Source: an uncultured Flavobacteriaceae bacterium
GTDB taxonomy: Bacteria; Bacteroidota; Bacteroidia; Flavobacteriales; Flavobacteriaceae
NCBI GenBank assembly: GCA_947500525.1
Contig: CANMSH010000002.1
Location: 682,001 to 746,000, forward strand
DNA: 64,000 nt
Direction: 5' to 3'
Shown piece after piece: positions 7,958-16,210 of this stretch. Position 1 is the stretch's first letter. Each line of letters opens with the position of its first letter. The notes below the pieces were generated by a model, which was given only the letters and a program-made list of their open reading frames with translations, was not told the origin of the DNA and made no database searches. A program made the translations under genes and the position numbers.

Positions 7958-8528
7958 AGGAAGTTCTTTGAAGAAGTTGGCTCTAAGATTCGGTTACTTA
8001 TCCAATAAGCTGCTTTTTGATGTAACTTCTTAATTATCAAAAGCCCGAAACAACAAACACGTTTCAAAATGTTAAATTAAATACTCGTTAAAAGTATATT
8101 TAGACACTGCTAATGTAAACTATTTTTTAAAATAAAACTTTTTTTTAATATTTTTTTGACAAATATCGAAAATGAAATATGTGACTAATTTTCTATCTAA
8201 AGTAAAATTCACCTTCGTATGTACTACTACCGATATTTTAGCAATAGACTTGGCATTATTCATTTGAATACATAAATACTAATAATGAATGATAAATTTA
8301 GTTAACTATAAATTCTTACGTTCAATCTCTAACTATTCACAAAATTCTGTGGCATTTAAAGGTCACCAAGTATTTCAACCTTTTTTGCCCATTTAAAAAG
8401 AGATATTTAATAATAAATCGTAGTCTGAGATTAAATACAAGGTGTCAGTTGAAGAATTAAATAAGTGACACCGAATTGGTCACCTTTTACTAATAATATT
8501 TAGTTTCATTTGAAACTAAATAAAATGA

Positions 8529-8562
8529 AAAAGCCTACAAATAGTGATATTTGTAGGCTTTT
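8529..8562. terminator. Strong bidirectional rho-independent terminator
   Basis: A perfect 15-bp stem (AAAAGCCTACAAATA pairing with 8548-8562) over a 4-nt loop, with T-runs on either strand. It lies just left of the tRNA-Ser 3' fragment. This is the same arrangement as the intact tRNA-Ser and its terminator at 16.2 kb, so it may be the original terminator of that tRNA gene. Confidence 0.8.
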
Positions 8563-8584
8563 GTTGCTATTTGATAGCATTTTC

Positions 8585-8608
8585 AGCGGAGAAAGAGGGA
8601 TCAGAACC
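8585..8608 (-). repeat. tRNA-Ser 3'-end fragment, candidate attachment site (left)
   Basis: Positions 8585-8601 (AGCGGAGAAAGAGGGAT) are identical to 16209-16225, the 3' acceptor end and part of the T arm of the intact tRNA-Ser. After two mismatches GAACC matches again (8604-8608). The orientation is direct relative to the intact gene. No D-arm, anticodon arm or variable arm follows, so this is not a second tRNA gene. This is the footprint left when an element integrates at a tRNA 3' end. Confidence 0.65.
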
Positions 8609-8809
8609 TTACGTATAATTACTTAGTTATCAAATATTTAAAATTTGTATTCTACCCTACTCACCGAATTAGACACCGAATCTGAAACAGTACTTTTTAT
8701 CCACGTACTTATCGAATTAAAATAGTTAGAATTGACTAGATATAGTATCATAAAACGTTGGTTAAAGGGACTACTAATTTCTTCGAATCTAGGCTGAAGA
8801 AATGTATAT

Positions 8810-9424
8810 TTAAGCGTTTTTCTGATTCAATGAAGAATGATAACTATCAAGACGTTCTAGATATTGAATTGTTTGTTCTCTTTCCTCTTTGTTTAAATCT
8901 CCAAGCACATCTTCCATTGATTGAAAATCTTTCAAAATGGTAAACAAGACCTTTTGTCCATTATCGCTCATTGAAACCAATTTTTCTCTCTTATCTTTTG
9001 GATTCACTCTTTCTTTTAAGAAATCTTGTTTCAGCATTCTTTTAAGCATATCAATTCCCGTGGTAAGTTCGATAAGGTTCTCTTCGATAAGGTATTTCTT
9101 GGTCGCCTCCTTTTTCTCCAAAAGGGTAGTGAGTATAGAAAACTCATCAAAGGAATTTAAACCTACTCCCATCATGATTGGTCGAGAATAAATTTTGGAG
9201 AACTTATATAATCGGAAAATAACTCGCCCAGCCTCTGCGGTTAAATAGGGGTATTCAAAAGTTTTTTCAGGCAATTTAAAGTCTTTCTCAGTGCTTTCTT
9301 TTTTTAATCTTTCGGCTTCTTGTAAAATATACATGGCGAAATTTTCAAGACTATCGCCATGATTCGTCTCTAGAAATAATTCCCATTTATGTATTAAAGG
9401 CTTGTATGATATTTTCTTGGTCAT
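8810..9424 (-). CDS. MarR-family winged-helix transcriptional regulator
   Basis: About 204 residues when read from the ATG at 9424 (MTKKISYKPLI). A longer frame upstream adds a hydrophobic stretch that overlaps the promoter and is unlikely. The central part (SILTTLLEKKEATKKYLIEENLIELTTGIDMLKRMLKQDFL) has the MarR order of helix-turn-helix and recognition helix, followed by a wing (NPKDKREKLVSMSDNGQKVL) with the Asp-x-Arg and Lys pattern. MarR proteins are dimeric repressors released by small ligands. It is divergent from the exporter operon with 99 nt between the start codons, and three repeats lie in that gap, so it very likely controls the operon and itself. Confidence 0.85.
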   Translation of the reverse strand: MTKKISYKPLIHKWELFLETNHGDSLENFAMYILQEAERLKKESTEKDFKLPEKTFEYPYLTAEAGRVIFRLYKFSKIYSRPIMMGVGLNSFDEFSILTTLLEKKEATKKYLIEENLIELTTGIDMLKRMLKQDFLKERVNPKDKREKLVSMSDNGQKVLFTILKDFQSMEDVLGDLNKEEREQTIQYLERLDSYHSSLNQKNA

Positions 9425-9461
9425 TTGAATCTTAAAATATGTTGCGAAAATATAAAAAAAT

Positions 9462-9516
9462 AACGAAAACATTTTTTAATATAACGAAAACATTGTATAT
9501 TTGCAACGAAAACATT
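9462..9516. promoter_or_regulatory. Three direct repeats in the MarR/exporter intergenic region, candidate operators
   Basis: AACGAAAACATT occurs at 9462-9473, 9483-9494 and 9505-9516, that is at 21- and 22-nt spacing, about two helical turns. A weaker relative (TTGCGAAAATAT) begins at 9443. The repeats straddle the exporter -7 box and run up to 8 nt before its start codon, well placed for repression. The direct-repeat layout is unusual for MarR proteins, which usually bind palindromes. Confidence 0.6.
9496..9503 (+). promoter_or_regulatory. -7 promoter box of the exporter operon
   Basis: TATATTTG matches TAnnTTTG exactly and lies between the second and third repeats. The expected transcript start is only ~15 nt before the ATG at 9524, so the leader is very short. 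Confidence 0.6.
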
Positions 9517-9523
9517 GTATTTT

Positions 9524-10228
9524 ATGACGAAATCCTACATAGCAGAAGTTAAAAGTGCCTCAAAGCAATACATGTCAGGAGACAACACAATAACTGCATT
9601 ACATCCTACGTCTATTAAGCTGAAAAAAGGAGAGATGGTTCTGTTGTTGGGGCCTTCGGGCAGCGGAAAAACCACCCTTCTGTCACTTCTTGGTTGTGTA
9701 ATATATCCCTCTGCAGGAGATGTGATTATCAAGAATCAGCACTTGAATAACCTTAAAGATAGGGAGCTTTCTGACTTAAGATTAAGAGAGATAGGTTTCG
9801 TATTTCAAAACTACAATCTCATTGCTCCCTTAACAGCGCTAGAAAACGTACTTATACCACTTCAACTAATGAAAATCTCTAAAGCAAAGGCCCGAGAAAA
9901 GGCAATAGCGGCATTGGATTCGGTAGGTATGTTAGATCGAATGAACAATATTCCAAAAAAGCTTAGCGGAGGACAACAACAACGTGTAGCTATTGCCAGG
10001 TCTTTGGTCAATGACCCTTCATTGATTCTGTGTGATGAACCAACAGCCTCATTAGACCCGAAAAGTGTTTCATACATCATGGAAAGGCTGAAAAGCCTAG
10101 TAACCGATGGGAGGACTGTGGTAATAGTTACCCATGATTTAAGGCTCATACCTTATGCGGATAGAATCTATGAAGTTGACAACGGTCACGTTAAGGAAAC
10201 GAAAAAAGAAGAATTAAAAACACATTAA
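9524..10228 (+). CDS. ABC exporter ATP-binding subunit (MacB/LolD/DevA type)
   Basis: Cytoplasmic ATPase that powers the exporter. 234 residues from the ATG at 9524; a TTG nine bases earlier lies inside the last operator repeat and is less likely. Seen in order: Walker A GPSGSGKTT, Q-loop FVFQNYNLIAPL, signature LSGGQQQRVAIARS, Walker B LILCDEPTASLD, and H-loop VTHD. This belongs to the MacB/LolD class, whose members energise FtsX-fold permeases without themselves spanning the membrane. It is the first gene of the five-gene unit and is followed 11 nt later by the adaptor gene. Confidence 0.93.
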   Translation: MTKSYIAEVKSASKQYMSGDNTITALHPTSIKLKKGEMVLLLGPSGSGKTTLLSLLGCVIYPSAGDVIIKNQHLNNLKDRELSDLRLREIGFVFQNYNLIAPLTALENVLIPLQLMKISKAKAREKAIAALDSVGMLDRMNNIPKKLSGGQQQRVAIARSLVNDPSLILCDEPTASLDPKSVSYIMERLKSLVTDGRTVVIVTHDLRLIPYADRIYEVDNGHVKETKKEELKTH

Positions 10229-10239
10229 AATAACACTAA

Positions 10240-11199
10240 ATGACCAAATCACTTTCAATAATTTCTATTCTATTTTTATTGTATTCCTGTTCTGACGGAA
10301 CCGAGAATAAATCAACTAAAAACGCAGCAGAAACAATCGTTACATCTAACAAAACTATTACTAGTGCCTTTGGGAATGGACGGATAGAATCAGAATTTAA
10401 AGTTATTAAGTTGGCCAGCTCATCAACCGGAATTCTAACGAAAGTTTTGAAAAATGAAAACGAGTCTGTGAAAAAAGGAGATGTTCTAGCCGAACTAGAA
10501 AAGTCGGCAGAGGACGGTGAAGTCCAAAAAGTTTTGGCTCAGATTAAAAAATTCAGAACCCAGAATGAAATTAATAGCGTAGAAATTCGCGAAGGGGAAC
10601 AACGTTTATTCAATTCTTCTAGGGAATTACAGCGGTCTAAAGCACTTGTCGATTTGGGTGCTGAAACCAAACAAGATTATGATGATGCTTCTTTGAATTA
10701 TGAGTTGGAACAATCAAAATTAGATAAGGCAAGTACAAATAGAATAATTACGAATAGTGAAATCGAAGCACTGTATGCAGAACTTAAAATTGCGAAGGCG
10801 CTTCGAAACCGAAAAAATATTACCGCCCCCACTGATGGTAAAGTTTTAGAATGGCAAATTTCACATGGAGAGGGAACACAAATATCAACAACTGTAGCGC
10901 AATTTGCTCCAGAGGGTAAACTAATCGCCGTTTGCGAAATAGATGAATTGTTGGCCGATAAACTTCAAATAGGGCAGAAAGCTATTATCCGTGCACAAGA
11001 CAGAAAAAACACTATTGGTGAAGGTCAAGTATATTTTCTTTCAGATTTTTTGAATAGTAAATCTATTTTCGGCGATTCTTCTTCTGAGGCAATTGACAGA
11101 AGGGTTAGAACGGTAAAAATCAGTTTTGACAAGCAGCCGAATTTACTTATCAACAGTCGTATACAGTGCGAGATAATACTCAATTCAATTAACCCGTAA
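10240..11199 (+). CDS. Periplasmic adaptor (HlyD/DevB-type membrane-fusion) lipoprotein
   Basis: Links the inner-membrane ABC permease to the outer-membrane channel. 319 residues. A lipobox (LLYSC, Cys17) predicts lipid anchoring. Then come a short lipoyl-like half (GILTKVLKNENESVKKGDVLAEL), a coiled-coil hairpin at ~85-190 rich in Lys, Glu and Gln, the second lipoyl half (ITAPTDGKVLEW) and a beta-barrel domain (GQKAIIRAQDRKN). The order is that of classic membrane-fusion proteins of DevBCA/MacAB systems. It lies between the ATPase and permease genes with gaps of 11 and 13 nt, so it is certainly part of one transcription unit. Confidence 0.9.
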   Translation: MTKSLSIISILFLLYSCSDGTENKSTKNAAETIVTSNKTITSAFGNGRIESEFKVIKLASSSTGILTKVLKNENESVKKGDVLAELEKSAEDGEVQKVLAQIKKFRTQNEINSVEIREGEQRLFNSSRELQRSKALVDLGAETKQDYDDASLNYELEQSKLDKASTNRIITNSEIEALYAELKIAKALRNRKNITAPTDGKVLEWQISHGEGTQISTTVAQFAPEGKLIAVCEIDELLADKLQIGQKAIIRAQDRKNTIGEGQVYFLSDFLNSKSIFGDSSSEAIDRRVRTVKISFDKQPNLLINSRIQCEIILNSINP

Positions 11200-11212
11200 T
11201 CAAATTCCACAA

Positions 11213-12346
11213 ATGTCAATATTAAAAACTGCTTTTCAATTTATTCGTTTTGATAAGGCCAAAAGTATCGGTGTTACCATAGGTATCGTCATCAGTACTT
11301 TTTTAATAGGTCAACAATTGGGAATCTTGAACTTTCTCACTGGCCTTATGGTCACAACAGCAACCAATGCAGATGCCCAAATTTGGGTAATCGATAGTAG
11401 CTCTAAAGACATCAATCAACTTGGAAAGTTAGATATCAAAAAGATGAACGAGGTACTAAGTATAACTGGAGTAAAAGAAGCGTATCCTATTGTAATTGCA
11501 GGTGGCAGTGCAACATATAAGAATGGTGCTACCGCAGGTTTGCTGTTGATTGGAAGCGACAGTCCCACGTTCCCTGCCGGACCAAAACCTAAAAACATAA
11601 AGAAAGGGGAAATCTCGGATTTGCAAAAAGACCTTGCCATAAGTTCTGATTTTTTTGATACCGAGACTTTGGGTGGCAGTACTACCCCAGGCACTATGCT
11701 CGAGATTAATGGTAAGCGTGCTGTCATCGAAGTACAAACAAAGGGTGTGCGAGGCTTTGGTGCGCCAATAGCCTATACGACCATTGAAAGAGCGCGATAT
11801 TTTGGAGGCATCCCTTCAACAATAATCAATGCCGTTTTGGTCAACTGCAAAAAAGGTATAGTAGTTGAAGATGTAGTGTCCAATATTAATCGAACGCTTT
11901 CAGGCGTGTGTGCATGGCGAGCGGATGATTTGAAGGACAGCACCATTGCGGTAGTCTTGGGCTCCAGTGGTATTGCGGTAAGTACCGGGTCACTTATCAT
12001 TTTTGCGTTGATTTCCGGATTTTTTATTATCGGTCTAACCTTATATTCAAGTGCACTAGATCGATTAAGAGATTATGGAACCTTAAAAGCAATAGGTGCA
12101 AAAAACGGGTATATTCGAAAATTGATACTGACCCAGGCGCTTCTTTTCGCCTTAGTTGGTTTCGTTCTCGCATATATACTTATAGAACTTTTTAGAATAG
12201 GGGTTGCTAAAACGGGCCTTATTTTTAACCTATCCCCTTTAACTTTATTTGGAATGTTCGTGGTCATCGTCTTGATTTCTGCAGGGAGTTCCGCATTTGC
12301 TCTAAAAAGAATAAAGAGTGTTGAACCAGCTTCCGTTTTCCGATAA
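11213..12346 (+). CDS. ABC transporter permease, FtsX/MacB fold (DevC-like)
   Basis: Inner-membrane subunit of the exporter. 377 residues with the four-helix FtsX layout: TM1 at ~18-38 (SIGVTIGIVISTFLIG), a large periplasmic domain at ~45-255, then three helices at ~265-290, 305-335 and 340-365. The sequence RLRDYGTLKAIGAKNGYI between the second and third helices is the typical coupling segment that contacts the ATPase. The single-FtsX architecture with separate ATPase and adaptor genes resembles DevC of the cyanobacterial glycolipid exporter more than MacB, in which ATPase and permease are fused. The substrate is unknown. Confidence 0.88.
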   Translation: MSILKTAFQFIRFDKAKSIGVTIGIVISTFLIGQQLGILNFLTGLMVTTATNADAQIWVIDSSSKDINQLGKLDIKKMNEVLSITGVKEAYPIVIAGGSATYKNGATAGLLLIGSDSPTFPAGPKPKNIKKGEISDLQKDLAISSDFFDTETLGGSTTPGTMLEINGKRAVIEVQTKGVRGFGAPIAYTTIERARYFGGIPSTIINAVLVNCKKGIVVEDVVSNINRTLSGVCAWRADDLKDSTIAVVLGSSGIAVSTGSLIIFALISGFFIIGLTLYSSALDRLRDYGTLKAIGAKNGYIRKLILTQALLFALVGFVLAYILIELFRIGVAKTGLIFNLSPLTLFGMFVVIVLISAGSSAFALKRIKSVEPASVFR

Positions 12347-12361
12347 ATAAAGAACCGTATC

Positions 12362-13708
12362 ATGAAAAAACTTTTTGTAATCATCCTAATTTTTACCATA
12401 ACCTTTACTCGTGCGCAACAATCCAAGCTTTCATTAAAAGAGTGTATCGCATTGGCCTTAAACGAACAACCTAGATTTCAGACTGAAAAAATAAAATCCG
12501 AAAATAGTGTTTTTGATGTAAAAGTGGCAAAATCTGCTCTTGGTCCACAAGTTGCCTTGACCTACAACTATCAATACAACGCAGTTAGACCCACTTCATT
12601 AGTACCTACAGCTCTTACCAGACCTTCGAATAATACCAGTATGACTGGAGATTTTACTGAACTACAGTTCGGTACAACATGGCAGCAAGATTTTGGTGTT
12701 AGTTTATTTCAACCCTTGTACGACAGACAAATCAATTCAAAAATTACTGAAAGTCGCATTACTGAACAATTGGGTATTTTAGAGAAAGAAGAAGAGAAAG
12801 AAGAGATCATTTATGAGGTTGTAGAAACTTATCTCAAAGTATCACAAAAACAGTTGGAATACCGCGTTGGGATTATTGATACAATTAGAACGCACAAAAC
12901 TGTACAGTTGATACAATTAGGTTACCAGCAAGGTAGAATATTGAAAACAGAACTAAATATGGCATTGATAAACCACAATAATTCCAAGTCCATATTGGCT
13001 AAGGTAACGAATGAATTAGATGCAGAATATGTCAATTTAGGCTTTCTTATCGGTTATGACAAAGTCAAAGAGGTGGATGAAAAATTTTACAAACAGATTG
13101 ATGGACTATTTTCAAATATGGAGGCTATTGGAATAAATGATAGAGAATCAATCACATCAAAAATCTTGAAAACCCGTGATTCATTATTAGCTCAAAAAAT
13201 AATTTCGAACAAAATGTCCAGGTTACCGACCTTAGCCTTTGACGCTTTTTGGGGTGCAAACCAATTCAATCAAAATTTTAGACCTTTTGAAGCAGATACT
13301 TGGTTTGGCAATAGTTTTCTTGGTGTTTCTTTAAAACTTCCCTTATTAAGTGCTAATGGGACAAAGAATAAAATAGCCAAACTAAGAGGGGAGCGAGCTA
13401 TGAAAGCACAGGAATTACTAGAGGATGAAAATCGAAAAATCCAAGAAAAAAAACAGTTGGACATTAGCATACGGACTTTAAAAAGTGAACTTGTATTTCT
13501 AAAAGAAAATATGGCACTACGTAAGTCAAGTCTGGCCATATATCAAGCTCGGTTTTCGAATGCGAAAGCAAATACTTACCAAATTAATGAAGAAGAGTTA
13601 TTGTTACAGAAAAGTTCTGAATTGTTTTACAGCAAACAATCCGAACTATGGTCGGCTGTGCTGAAAATGTATAAAAATCAGGGTAGGTTAATGGAATTTT
13701 TAAATTGA
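12362..13708 (+). CDS. TolC-family outer-membrane channel
   Basis: Outer-membrane exit duct for the exporter. 448 residues with a signal peptide (MKKLFVIILIFTITFTRAQ), the family start SKLSLKECIALALNEQPRF, and two repeats of long amphipathic alpha-helices (~30-240 and ~245-440) separated by short beta-strand segments such as FGVSLFQPLYDRQINSKI. Having its own channel gene means the operon encodes a complete inner-to-outer-membrane conduit. The start is 15 nt after the permease stop. The stop overlaps the region just before the GH3 start, so translation of the two is probably coupled. Confidence 0.92.
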   Translation: MKKLFVIILIFTITFTRAQQSKLSLKECIALALNEQPRFQTEKIKSENSVFDVKVAKSALGPQVALTYNYQYNAVRPTSLVPTALTRPSNNTSMTGDFTELQFGTTWQQDFGVSLFQPLYDRQINSKITESRITEQLGILEKEEEKEEIIYEVVETYLKVSQKQLEYRVGIIDTIRTHKTVQLIQLGYQQGRILKTELNMALINHNNSKSILAKVTNELDAEYVNLGFLIGYDKVKEVDEKFYKQIDGLFSNMEAIGINDRESITSKILKTRDSLLAQKIISNKMSRLPTLAFDAFWGANQFNQNFRPFEADTWFGNSFLGVSLKLPLLSANGTKNKIAKLRGERAMKAQELLEDENRKIQEKKQLDISIRTLKSELVFLKENMALRKSSLAIYQARFSNAKANTYQINEEELLLQKSSELFYSKQSELWSAVLKMYKNQGRLMEFLN

Positions 13709-13713
13709 ACAAC

Positions 13714-15663
13714 ATGAGAATAATAAAGCGCATAGGTAAGTTTTTAGGTTGCTCATTTTTAATCCTGCTATTGGTGGGAGCCCTAGTCCTCGGTTTCTAT
13801 TTTATAAAATGGAACTCTATTTCAAAAAATAATTTAGCGCTTTTAGATAAGCCAGCTAAAGAACTTATCTCAAAAGGGTTTACATATAGGGATTTAAACA
13901 AAAATGGAAAGCTAGATATTTATGAGGACAAAAGGGAACCAGTAGAGAGTCGTATCGATGACCTAATAAGTCAAATGCAGTTGGATGAAAAGGCGGGTTT
14001 GCTCTTCATTACTATGATAGCGATGAACCCAGATGGAGGCATTAGTGATGTGCCTACTTTCAAGGACCCGCTTACTTTCGCTTTTGACGCAAACTCGACT
14101 TATGTAGCCGCAAAAAAAATGAACCACTTTAATATCTTGCAGTCTCCGAGCGACCCTCTGGTACTTATCAAGTGGAATAACAATATTCAAAAACTTGCAG
14201 AACGCACAAGATTGGGCATTCCAGTCACAATAGCCTCGGATCCAAGACATGGAGTCAGAGATAATCCTGGGGCAGGAATAGAGTCCACACTTTTTTCGGA
14301 ATGGCCGTCTTCTCTTGGTCTAGCTGCGACACGGGATTCATCACTAGTCGCCGATTTTGGGCGAATCGTAAATCAGGAATATCGGTCGGTCGGTATCCGT
14401 CTTGCCCTAGGGCCAGTAGCAGATTTAGCTACGGAACCAAGGTGGGGAAGAATAAGTGATACATTTGGTGAAGATGCAACATTGAGCGCTAAAATGACTG
14501 CGGCCTATGTAAATGGCATGCAGGGAGATAGTTTAAATAACAAAAGTGTTGCCTGCATGACAAAACACTTTACGGGGGGTGGGCCACAAAAAGATGGGTG
14601 GGACGCCCACTTCGCCAATGGCAAGGAACAGGTTTATCCTGGAAACAATTTTGAGTACCATTTAATTCCTTTTGAAGCTGCTATGAAATCCAATACCGCT
14701 CAAATAATGACTTATTACGGAATTCCTGTGGGGCAGACTTCGGAAGAAGTAGCATTCGGCTTTAACAAAGACATTATTACCGGGTTACTTCGAACTAAAT
14801 ACGGGTATGATGGTGTAGTCTGTTCCGATTGGGGAATTGTTAGTGACATGTTGGTAAAACCAGCATCTGACTGGGGAATGGAAGGTGCCACTCCAAAAGA
14901 AAAGGTAGCGAAAATATTGGACGCTGGATCCGACATGTTCGGCGGTGAAGCTTTGCCGGAGCTTGTCATCGAACTGGTCAATGAAGGAAAAATAAAAGAA
15001 GAACGTTTAGATATCTCTGTCCGAAGAATCCTAAGGGACAAATTCGATCTAGGTCTTTTTGACGAACCTTATTTATCAGAATCCGATGCTGACATTCTTA
15101 GAAACGAGCTTTTCCTTTCTAAAGGGGCAGAGGCCCAACGGCGCTCATTGACCCTTCTTAAAAATGAAAATAGCACCTTGCCATTGGCAAAATCAAGTAA
15201 AGTCTACTTGCAAGGTTTCAATGAAGAATTGAAACTTAGTGCTGGTACTTTCGTAGACAATCCAGAAGATGCCGATTTCATCATCCTAAAACTGAATACC
15301 CCATTTGAACCAAGTAATGGCTCTATTTTAGAAAGATTCTTCAAACAAGGGAGATTAGATTTTCCTCAGAGAAAAAAGGAAGACTTGCTAAAACTCATCA
15401 AAACCAAGCCAACTATTACAGTTCTAACAATAGACAGACCACCTGTAGCGCCTGATATAAATCGAGCTAGTTCGGCGGTAATAGCGGATTTCTTTTCCTC
15501 TGAAGAAATCATTTTAAAAATGATTTTTGGAGAGTTCAGACCATCAGGTAAGCTTCCTTTAGAGATTCCATCATCTATGCAAGCGGTTGAAGAACAATTG
15601 GAAGACGTCCCTTACGATTCAAAAAATCCTATGTACCCATTTGGCCACGGTTTGAGTTATTAA
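13714..15663 (+). CDS. Glycoside hydrolase family 3 enzyme, membrane-anchored, without C-terminal Fn3 domain
   Basis: Retaining beta-glycosidase (beta-glucosidase or similar). 649 residues from the ATG at 13714, 5 nt after the TolC stop. An N-terminal hydrophobic helix (~12-32) suggests export and anchoring. A short DLNKNGKLDIYED element precedes the catalytic (beta/alpha)8 domain. The substrate-binding Lys284-His285 pair lies in MTKHFTGGG, and the nucleophile Asp372 in VVCSDWGIV. The second domain runs to the very end, YPFGHGLSY, where most relatives continue into a fibronectin-type domain; here it is missing. The position at the end of an export operon suggests it acts on the exported or sensed compound (inference). 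Confidence 0.9.
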   Translation: MRIIKRIGKFLGCSFLILLLVGALVLGFYFIKWNSISKNNLALLDKPAKELISKGFTYRDLNKNGKLDIYEDKREPVESRIDDLISQMQLDEKAGLLFITMIAMNPDGGISDVPTFKDPLTFAFDANSTYVAAKKMNHFNILQSPSDPLVLIKWNNNIQKLAERTRLGIPVTIASDPRHGVRDNPGAGIESTLFSEWPSSLGLAATRDSSLVADFGRIVNQEYRSVGIRLALGPVADLATEPRWGRISDTFGEDATLSAKMTAAYVNGMQGDSLNNKSVACMTKHFTGGGPQKDGWDAHFANGKEQVYPGNNFEYHLIPFEAAMKSNTAQIMTYYGIPVGQTSEEVAFGFNKDIITGLLRTKYGYDGVVCSDWGIVSDMLVKPASDWGMEGATPKEKVAKILDAGSDMFGGEALPELVIELVNEGKIKEERLDISVRRILRDKFDLGLFDEPYLSESDADILRNELFLSKGAEAQRRSLTLLKNENSTLPLAKSSKVYLQGFNEELKLSAGTFVDNPEDADFIILKLNTPFEPSNGSILERFFKQGRLDFPQRKKEDLLKLIKTKPTITVLTIDRPPVAPDINRASSAVIADFFSSEEIILKMIFGEFRPSGKLPLEIPSSMQAVEEQLEDVPYDSKNPMYPFGHGLSY

Positions 15664-15893
15664 AAAAATACAATAACTAATATAGTTTACACAAATTTTC
15701 ATAATTGATAACTTAATAATTGTAGAAAGATTGGTTCCTTGAAACCGCCAATTGAAAGAACGGAATAGGCAAAATTTACGAAGTTCCTAGAAACGATTGT
15801 TGAAATGAACTGATAAAGAAAATTGGTGATTCCCATAAAACGGTCATTTCATAAAACTATATAGATGAAATAAACTTCTAGAGAATTGAAGTC

Positions 15894-15992
15894 TTATTTT
15901 CTGTCTCTTTTAATAGCTTCGTTAATTGGCCTTTCATAAAACTTATTACCAGCTAATTGAATTAAATTAGGGGACCTGTCAAAAAATAAAAA
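15894..15992 (-). pseudogene. Possible C-terminal remnant of a decayed gene
   Basis: The minus strand has an open frame ending at a TAA (15894-15896) that reads like ordinary protein: LIQLAGNKFYERPINEAIK and a basic tail. Upstream it runs into a REP-like palindrome and no start is present. The family is not recognised, and it could be chance. Confidence 0.2.
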
Positions 15993-16001
15993 AAGATAAT
16001 C

Positions 16002-16022
16002 ATCCCGCACTTGATGCGGGAT
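16002..16022. repeat. REP-like palindrome
   Basis: ATCCCGCA (16002-16009) and TGCGGGAT (16015-16022) form an 8-bp G+C-rich hairpin over a 5-nt loop. It is conspicuous in this A+T-rich gap and of a type often dispersed in intergenic DNA. No second copy was noticed in the window. Confidence 0.5.
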
Positions 16023-16162
16023 CCATTTTGCAGGGATTACTCGCTACGCTCATGATCCCTCAATCACACGCTTGTTACAATGAAGCGCGATATCGCTAAC
16101 GCGCCCTCTCCTCTTTTTCTTTTTCCATTCGCTTGTAAAAACCACGTTTTTCAATACTCAGA

Positions 16163-16201
16163 GAAAAGAAAAAGCTCGATTTCTTTTCAGAAATCGAGCT
16201 T
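16163..16201 (-). terminator. Rho-independent terminator of tRNA-Ser
   Basis: An 11-bp stem (AAGCTCGATTT, 16172-16182, pairing with 16191-16201) over an 8-nt loop. On the minus strand it is followed by a TTTTTCTTTTC tail. It starts 10 nt past the tRNA 3' end. Confidence 0.8.
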
Positions 16202-16210
16202 CACTCTAAG

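Larger units (their letters stand above)
7816..8809. other. Gene-free region between speA and the MarR gene
   Basis: 994 nt without a credible gene. From left to right it holds the speA leader with a 17-bp palindrome and a hairpin-palindrome pair, then A+T-rich DNA. Next come GGTGTCA/TGACACC arms at 8441-8472 with scattered CACCGAAT repeats, a 15-bp-stem terminator, a small hairpin (8565-8579), and a tRNA-Ser 3' fragment. The last 200 nt show nothing recognisable. The only notable reading frame (31 codons from 8172, plus strand) resembles nothing I know. Confidence 0.7.
15664..16210. other. Gene-free right end of the putative island
   Basis: 547 nt with no intact gene. It holds a possible gene remnant on the minus strand (15894-15992), a REP-like palindrome, and the terminator of the tRNA-Ser gene. 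A plus-strand reading frame over 16080-16298 runs through the tRNA gene and is not a gene. No integrase remnant could be recognised. Confidence 0.6.

Noticed and set aside
8172-8267. 31-codon plus-strand frame starting MKYVTNFLSKVKFTF, considered as a relic of an integrase
   Set aside because: Too short, with no recognisable recombinase motif and no continuation in other frames.
8585-8608. A second tRNA-Ser gene
   Set aside because: Only the 3' acceptor end and part of the T arm are present. No anticodon, D or variable arm follows.
9462-9516. Very short CRISPR-like repeat-spacer pattern
   Set aside because: Only three 12-bp repeats with 9-10-nt gaps, placed over a promoter. Operators explain it better.
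9862-12426. Several minus-strand frames of 75-117 codons
   Set aside because: Antisense shadows within the exporter genes, whose plus-strand products have complete motifs.
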